DNA of 64,000 bases from Nageia nagi (lineage: Eukaryota; Pinophyta): the NCBI GenBank assembly GCA_050084985.1, contig JBITNC010000001.1, positions 112,344,001-112,408,000 on the forward strand. The letters run 5' to 3'. The notes below the pieces were generated by a model, which saw only the letters and a list, made by a program, of their open reading frames with translations, made no database searches and was not told where the DNA came from. Every line of letters begins with the position of its first letter. The first letter of the stretch is position 1. A program made the translations under genes and the position numbers. Positions 59,361-64,000 of the stretch are shown piece after piece.

Positions 59361-59688
59361 CTTCTTAAGGGGATTTTCCTTACTAACTCCTAGGATCAGC
59401 TTTTAAATGGCCATTTTGTTGATGATTCTTTTCTCATTCTTTGAGAAAATGAGCAATCTATTATGAATTCCATCAAATGCCTTGATACTTTCTTCTTAGA
59501 TTTAGGTTCTAGTATTCAATGGAAGAAAACTTCATGATACAGGTAGTCCATTCATCCTCTTCCAGATTGATTTTCTTAGTTTCTTTAGAAGTGGATTCAA
59601 AATGGTGAGATTTTCAAATTTCTAGGCATTCATTTTTCCTCAAACGTTTTCCTAATTAGCCTTGAAATTTTGTAGTGGAAAAAGTTTA
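59361..59688 (+). pseudogene. LINE reverse-transcriptase fragment at the unit junction (unit 2)
   Basis: Copy of 52,985-53,312 with the Phe-Val-Asp-Asp box at 59,415-59,426. It ends where unit 3 begins. Confidence 0.6.
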
Positions 59689-59690
59689 AA

Positions 59691-59924
59691 TTAAGGAGGT
59701 GTGATGTGTGCGAAAATGAAATCTTGCGAGTGGTGGGGTTTATTAAATATTTAAGGCGGTGTGATTTTTGCGGAGATGGAATAGTCTGAGATTGTTAGGT
59801 ACGTCCAAAAGACAATTAACTTGGACATAAAAAACTTAGCATCTCTCTAGATACACATGGTAAAAGACTATTGGGGTTTACTGACTAATTAAAGCGGTGC
59901 GATTTGTATGGAGATGGAATATTA
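59691..59924 (+). promoter_or_regulatory. Three-fold repeated promoter module, gene copy 3
   Basis: Same three modules as in copies 1 and 2. Confidence 0.5.
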
Positions 59925-59986
59925 CGACATCTATTCAACATGCGCATATTTACAGGGAGATAAATTCAACATAAATAAGAGGAGAA

Positions 59987-59994
59987 ACACGTGG
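59987..59994 (+). promoter_or_regulatory. G-box ACACGTGG, gene copy 3
   Basis: Conserved with copies 1 and 2. Confidence 0.55.
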
Positions 59995-60127
59995 TCGCGG
60001 GTTTTCTGTTTGTTGATCGATGGAATGTGAGAAAATGTTCGTTTGGTCTGTTTTTACCATTTCTCTGTAATGTGTTCAAATTTGATAAATTTCTCAAAGG
60101 CATTTTTGATTTTTCACTCTTCTTGTC

Positions 60128-60136
60128 TATATATAT
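60128..60136 (+). promoter_or_regulatory. TATA box, gene copy 3
   Basis: TATATATAT, conserved with copies 1 and 2. Confidence 0.6.
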
Positions 60137-60256
60137 TCTAGGTGTATGAGGGAGTGAGGTAAACCATTTGCCAATAAATCATCTTTTGTGGTATTCTTGT
60201 GATACTTTCTCCTATTTTGATCTTTTCAGTCATTTCCCTGCCAAAGATCCTCTACC

Positions 60257-61353
60257 ATGTCGTGCTCTCTGCAGACTTCCCCTGATGTTGGTCTTGAAGT
60301 TGATCTCCCTCTCATCGACCTTTCACGATTTGCACTAACAACTCATAATGCCCACTATCACGAGGTCATCGCCAAAGTGAAAGGCGCCTGCCAAGAATTG
60401 GGATTTTTCAGAGTTGTCAACCATGGAATTCCACAAACTCTTCTTCAAGACGTAGAATCAGCCGTCCAACAACTATGTGCCATGCCCGCCGAGGCGAAAC
60501 AAAGATTGGATAGCTATGCCTGTGAGAATGGCAATGAGAGTTTCACAATCCTTAATCTAAGTCATTCAGAATCAGTAGTTGAAATGTCTCGCAAAATATG
60601 GCCACAAGACGGAAATCCATTCTTCTGGTATGTCGTTTTCCTGTGCTCATATAATGCCCTTATTATACAAGTTGAAAACTAATCCAGTCATCCTGTCCGG
60701 TTTCAGCAAAGCCATTGGAGCATATATGCTCCTCTTGGCAGATCTCGTGCTAACTATCACTAAAACACTCATTGCAAGCCTCGATTTGGACTTCGAGCAT
60801 TTCTACGAATCCCATTTCCAGAACTGCACGTATACATTGCGTATCAATCACTACACTTCCGACGGAAAAGCAATAGAGCAGGAGGCTCTCATTCCTCATA
60901 CAGATAGCGGGATCATTACTATCCTTTACACATGTAAGGAGGGCGGTCTCCAGATTCGGTCCAAGGAAGGCAAGTGGTTGGACGTGAAGCCGCAACATGA
61001 CTCATTTGTTATCAACATCGCCGACTGCCTTAAGGTGAGGAAAAAGTTATTGGTGTTGATGTCATTCTTTTGTGGGTATAAAGTAATGAAGGAAAGTGCA
61101 GGCATGGAGCAACGGAAGGTTACGAAGCGCGGAGCATCGAGTGGTTCAGAAAGGGTGGACGGATCGCATATCTTTAGCGTGTGGAGTGCATTTTCCAGGT
61201 GAGAAAGAGATTTGGGTTCCTCCTGAGCTGGTGGACGATCACTATCCACGATGTTATAGACCTTTCACCCCGAACGAATTTAGGCGCGCCTTCTTGGAGA
61301 ATGCGAATCCTAAAGAGAAGGCTAACCTGATCGACACATACGCAGGGTTATAG
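60257..61353 (+). CDS. 2-oxoglutarate-dependent dioxygenase copy 3, intact active site
   Basis: 316 codons in exons 60,257-60,627, 60,707-61,034 and 61,102-61,353, with introns of 79 and 67 bp as in copy 2. The predicted protein is identical to copy 2 in every residue, including His188, Asp190, His245, Arg255 and Ser257. It should therefore have the same unknown substrate, and the pair probably acts as extra dosage. The shared promoter modules, G-box and TATA box predict co-expression with copy 2. Identity extends across introns and flanks, which points to a very recent duplication or homogenisation. Confidence 0.93.
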
Positions 61354-63118
61354 ATTGTGCCGCTTGTCCAAACTCTGTTACTTCAAATTGTTGACGAGAA
61401 AGTGATAGGGGTGTGTGAGCTAGATTGTTGGGTGGGTTAATCATGTGTTGATTTTATTGTGACTTGTGTTCCTTGTTGGATTTCTATTAGAGGTATACAT
61501 GTTACGTAATGGTGGTTCATTACAGTTATTTCATAGATGGTTTATTTTTAGTAGATGTTAATATATTTTACTCTTATTCTTACCTTTGCTTTGCATAGGT
61601 TAATTGTCCTAAACATGCTACACAACCTAATTATTTCGTAAAAATATATGTAATATCAATGATGTTTATTTTAATCTTGAACAAATCAGGTATATCATAT
61701 TAATTAAATGGTTTACAAAAATGAAAATAATATCAAACTCTTTGGAAGATTTGAAATCTATATTTACCAAATATCACAATAAATTTAGATATTTCAATAT
61801 ACAAATTTATTCTAATTCAACCTTTTTGAATGTTAAAGATGATATTCAACTTTTTTAAAGCATCTCTTTCTTTCTTTCTAATCTTAAGAAAGCATAGAAT
61901 ACAGCCTAGATGAGGATTAAAGTGGAACCATGCATCCATTACTAAATACAAGCAATTATTCTAAAAATAGAACTTAAAGATAGAACTAAAAGTAAAAAAT
62001 AAAATTGGATTGTACGTCAAACATTTCAAGCCTCAAAATTACCTCCCTTGGAATGCATTAGAATCTTGTATATTTTTACATGATTTTAAGAAAATGGACT
62101 CAAGACTATATCTCAATCAAATGTTATGCTTTTTAGAAGTTGGGGTATTATTTTTCTTCTAAAGAAAGTGTTACTTGATATTGTAGTTGCACCACATTGA
62201 AGGACCCTTAAGTAAATTGGTTGGTGAAAGAATGTAAAAGAAACTAAGTCCATTATTTGATATGGTATATGAAAGGAAGAAGACCTCATAACATAGCTTA
62301 ATATGTTATCCATAGATAGGGAAGGTTTGGAATAGTATTGTATTATATACCTAGGATATAGAAATCAAACCATGATATCCTAGTAAGAGGATGTAGATGA
62401 TGCCTAAAGATTATTATAAAGAATCAAATAGGCTACCAAGTAAGAGGAAATGGTCTTTTCCACTAATGTAAAATTAGAAAGTTGGAAACTATTTTCTCCT
62501 TAGTACCTTGTGAGGATGGTAACTCAAACCTAGTTAAAATGTGAGGATATGAACATTCCCTATAAGCTAAGGAAAACCAATCGAAATAGGGCTTGAAATG
62601 ATTTAGAATATTCAAAGGATAAGACAAGCTAATCTACCCAAGTGTTGCTTCATAGCACCTTGAAAGATCATTCAAATAAAACATTGTTATTATCGGATAA
62701 GAATTGATGCACTTTATGACACACTTCCTTATTAGAAGTAGTTGTTCAGGACTTGTTATTATTCTCTTCATATACCATACTTTTGAAGCAATGATATTTA
62801 TTTGTATTGCGCAATTGTGGTTGAGTGGTCATTGGTGATTTCATGAATAATATTTATCTAAATGTCTTGAATGCGATTGATGGCTTTTGGGTTTATCATA
62901 CATGATTACTAATGAAAGGTATTAGATTCAAAAAACCACTCAAGAGTATTATTAATTTAATACACATGGATACCTAAGTTATGAGCATGAGGACGCCCAA
63001 CTCCATGGTGGGCCTAGCTGATAGATATGGGTAGGCTAGTGTCCAATATTCTTGATACAGTGTCAAACGATGATAACATTCGATAAAATTATAGTTATCA
63101 AAATAGGGTAACTGGTAG
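61354..63118. other. 3' flank of dioxygenase copy 3
   Basis: Near-identical to 54,977-56,740. It contains the inverted dispersed repeat near 61,562-61,850. No gene was recognised. Confidence 0.6.
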
Positions 63119-64000
63119 TCATACTACCTACAGTGTAGAAAATAGGAGTATGATGATTATTCCATAGGCAATGCCATTTACTCAATTCATATGGATGATT
63201 TCATACGATAATCCATCTACACCTATGAATCAAAGGGTCATCTATCGGGTGAGGGTGTTTAACCTTAGGGATAAGCATTCCCTTGAGTGATATTAACTCC
63301 GAGTAGAAAACCAGAATGCCATGACTAGAATGTCCATTGCACAGTTTGTGGATGACAATGGTGGGGTCATCTATGTGGCAATCTTCCAACAAGGTACGCA
63401 TTGAGAAGTTAACATCAAAATATTTTCAATCAGGGTTGTTTATTCTAAATTCCACTAATATTTCAATATAGGTGTTGGTATCTACTAATGTTGAAATGAT
63501 CACGTGGATCTTTTGGTCAATTCTTATACCATTTGAGTGTTTAATTTAAACAAAAATTAGGTATGAATTTTTATGGTGGGAGAAGTTGTAAAGAGGTAGG
63601 AGCGCTATAGGTATGCACCTATCTTTGAATGATCTATTGGGTTGATGCTTCCTTTATAGAGGATTACTCATGATTAATAAGAATTAATTTAATCTATATA
63701 AAATTCTATTTTCTCCCAACCTTGTATCTTACCAATTATAAGCTACTCCTTTAGCCTAAATGTCTCTCAACTTATAGTCAAACAAAAGTCGGTTTATGTA
63801 TGTTATAATTTCTCTATACTCTATATTTCTTGCATTATTTTCACCTAAAGTTGAAGGGTGTATGAAAGTATCCTCTAATACACTATATTTCCTTTCATAT
63901 TAGTTTATATATTTATGATAGGAAACTCCAAACAAATTATTATAAATTGGGTGGTTGGCGGTGTACACGCTTGTAAATTAGTTAAGTGACCTATACATAG
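63119..64000. other. Non-coding half of tandem unit 3, partial
   Basis: Near-identical to 50,367 onward and 56,741 onward, with one extra base near 63,381. No gene is seen before the window end. Confidence 0.55.

Larger units (their letters stand above)
53313..59688 (+). repeat. Tandem dioxygenase unit 2
   Basis: 6,376 bp from aattaaggaggtg to the LINE fragment end. It differs from unit 3 only at scattered sites by eye (for example one base missing near 53,560 and changed lengths of T or A runs). It has no gypsy insertion; the empty target site is at 56,739-56,744. Confidence 0.95.
59689..64000 (+). repeat. Tandem dioxygenase unit 3, cut by the window end
   Basis: Begins at aattaaggaggtg and follows unit 2 with near identity. 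About 2 kb of the unit should lie beyond the window. Confidence 0.93.

Overview
The window is nuclear DNA of a seed plant. It is strongly AT-rich and dominated by transposable elements, with one small family of intron-containing genes. The wide gene spacing, the mix of old decayed elements with one very young one, and the LINE remnants resemble a large repeat-rich genome such as a gymnosperm, but the sequence alone does not fix the species.

Layout. (1) Positions 1-27,840 hold no intact gene. They contain decayed non-LTR retrotransposon (LINE) remnants: one copy at about 0.5-2.7 kb and three in tandem at about 10.4-16.9 kb, with a CCHC-bearing ORF1 relic and the start of an ORF2 endonuclease. 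A long direct duplication pairs 3.58-6.27 kb with 19.0-21.8 kb. There is also an old short LTR-element remnant (22.56-24.12 kb) and a minus-strand LINE ORF2 tail (26.1-27.0 kb). (2) Positions 27,847-37,487 are a complete minus-strand Ty1/copia retrotransposon with two 2,138-bp LTRs that look identical, a CATGA target duplication, a tRNA-Met primer site and a polypurine tract. Its gag-pol is broken by three frameshifts. (3) Just downstream is a pseudogene (37,806-38,579) of a 2-oxoglutarate/Fe(II)-dependent dioxygenase (2-ODD). (4) From 41,336 to the window end lies a tandem array of three units of about 6.38 kb. Each carries one three-exon 2-ODD gene of 316 codons (41,904-43,000; 53,880-54,976; 60,257-61,353). 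The first unit is interrupted by a 5.6-kb internally deleted Ty3/gypsy-type element (44,768-50,364). The third unit runs off the window.

The genes. The dioxygenases are most like the plant AOP1-like group, judged from remembered family motifs. Copies 2 and 3 encode the same protein with an intact His-x-Asp...His iron site and an Arg-x-Ser 2-oxoglutarate site. Copy 1 has Arg in place of the first iron-binding His (codon 188), so it is probably inactive or changed in function. All copies share the same promoter layout: a three-fold repeated module of about 36 bp, a G-box and a TATA box.

History inferred from the layout. The units duplicated, the gypsy element entered unit 1 (the matching empty site is present in units 2 and 3), units 2 and 3 were copied or homogenised recently, and the copia element landed most recently. 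Similarity is uneven along unit 1, which suggests gene conversion or unequal exchange. All identity statements are by eye, not from computed alignments.
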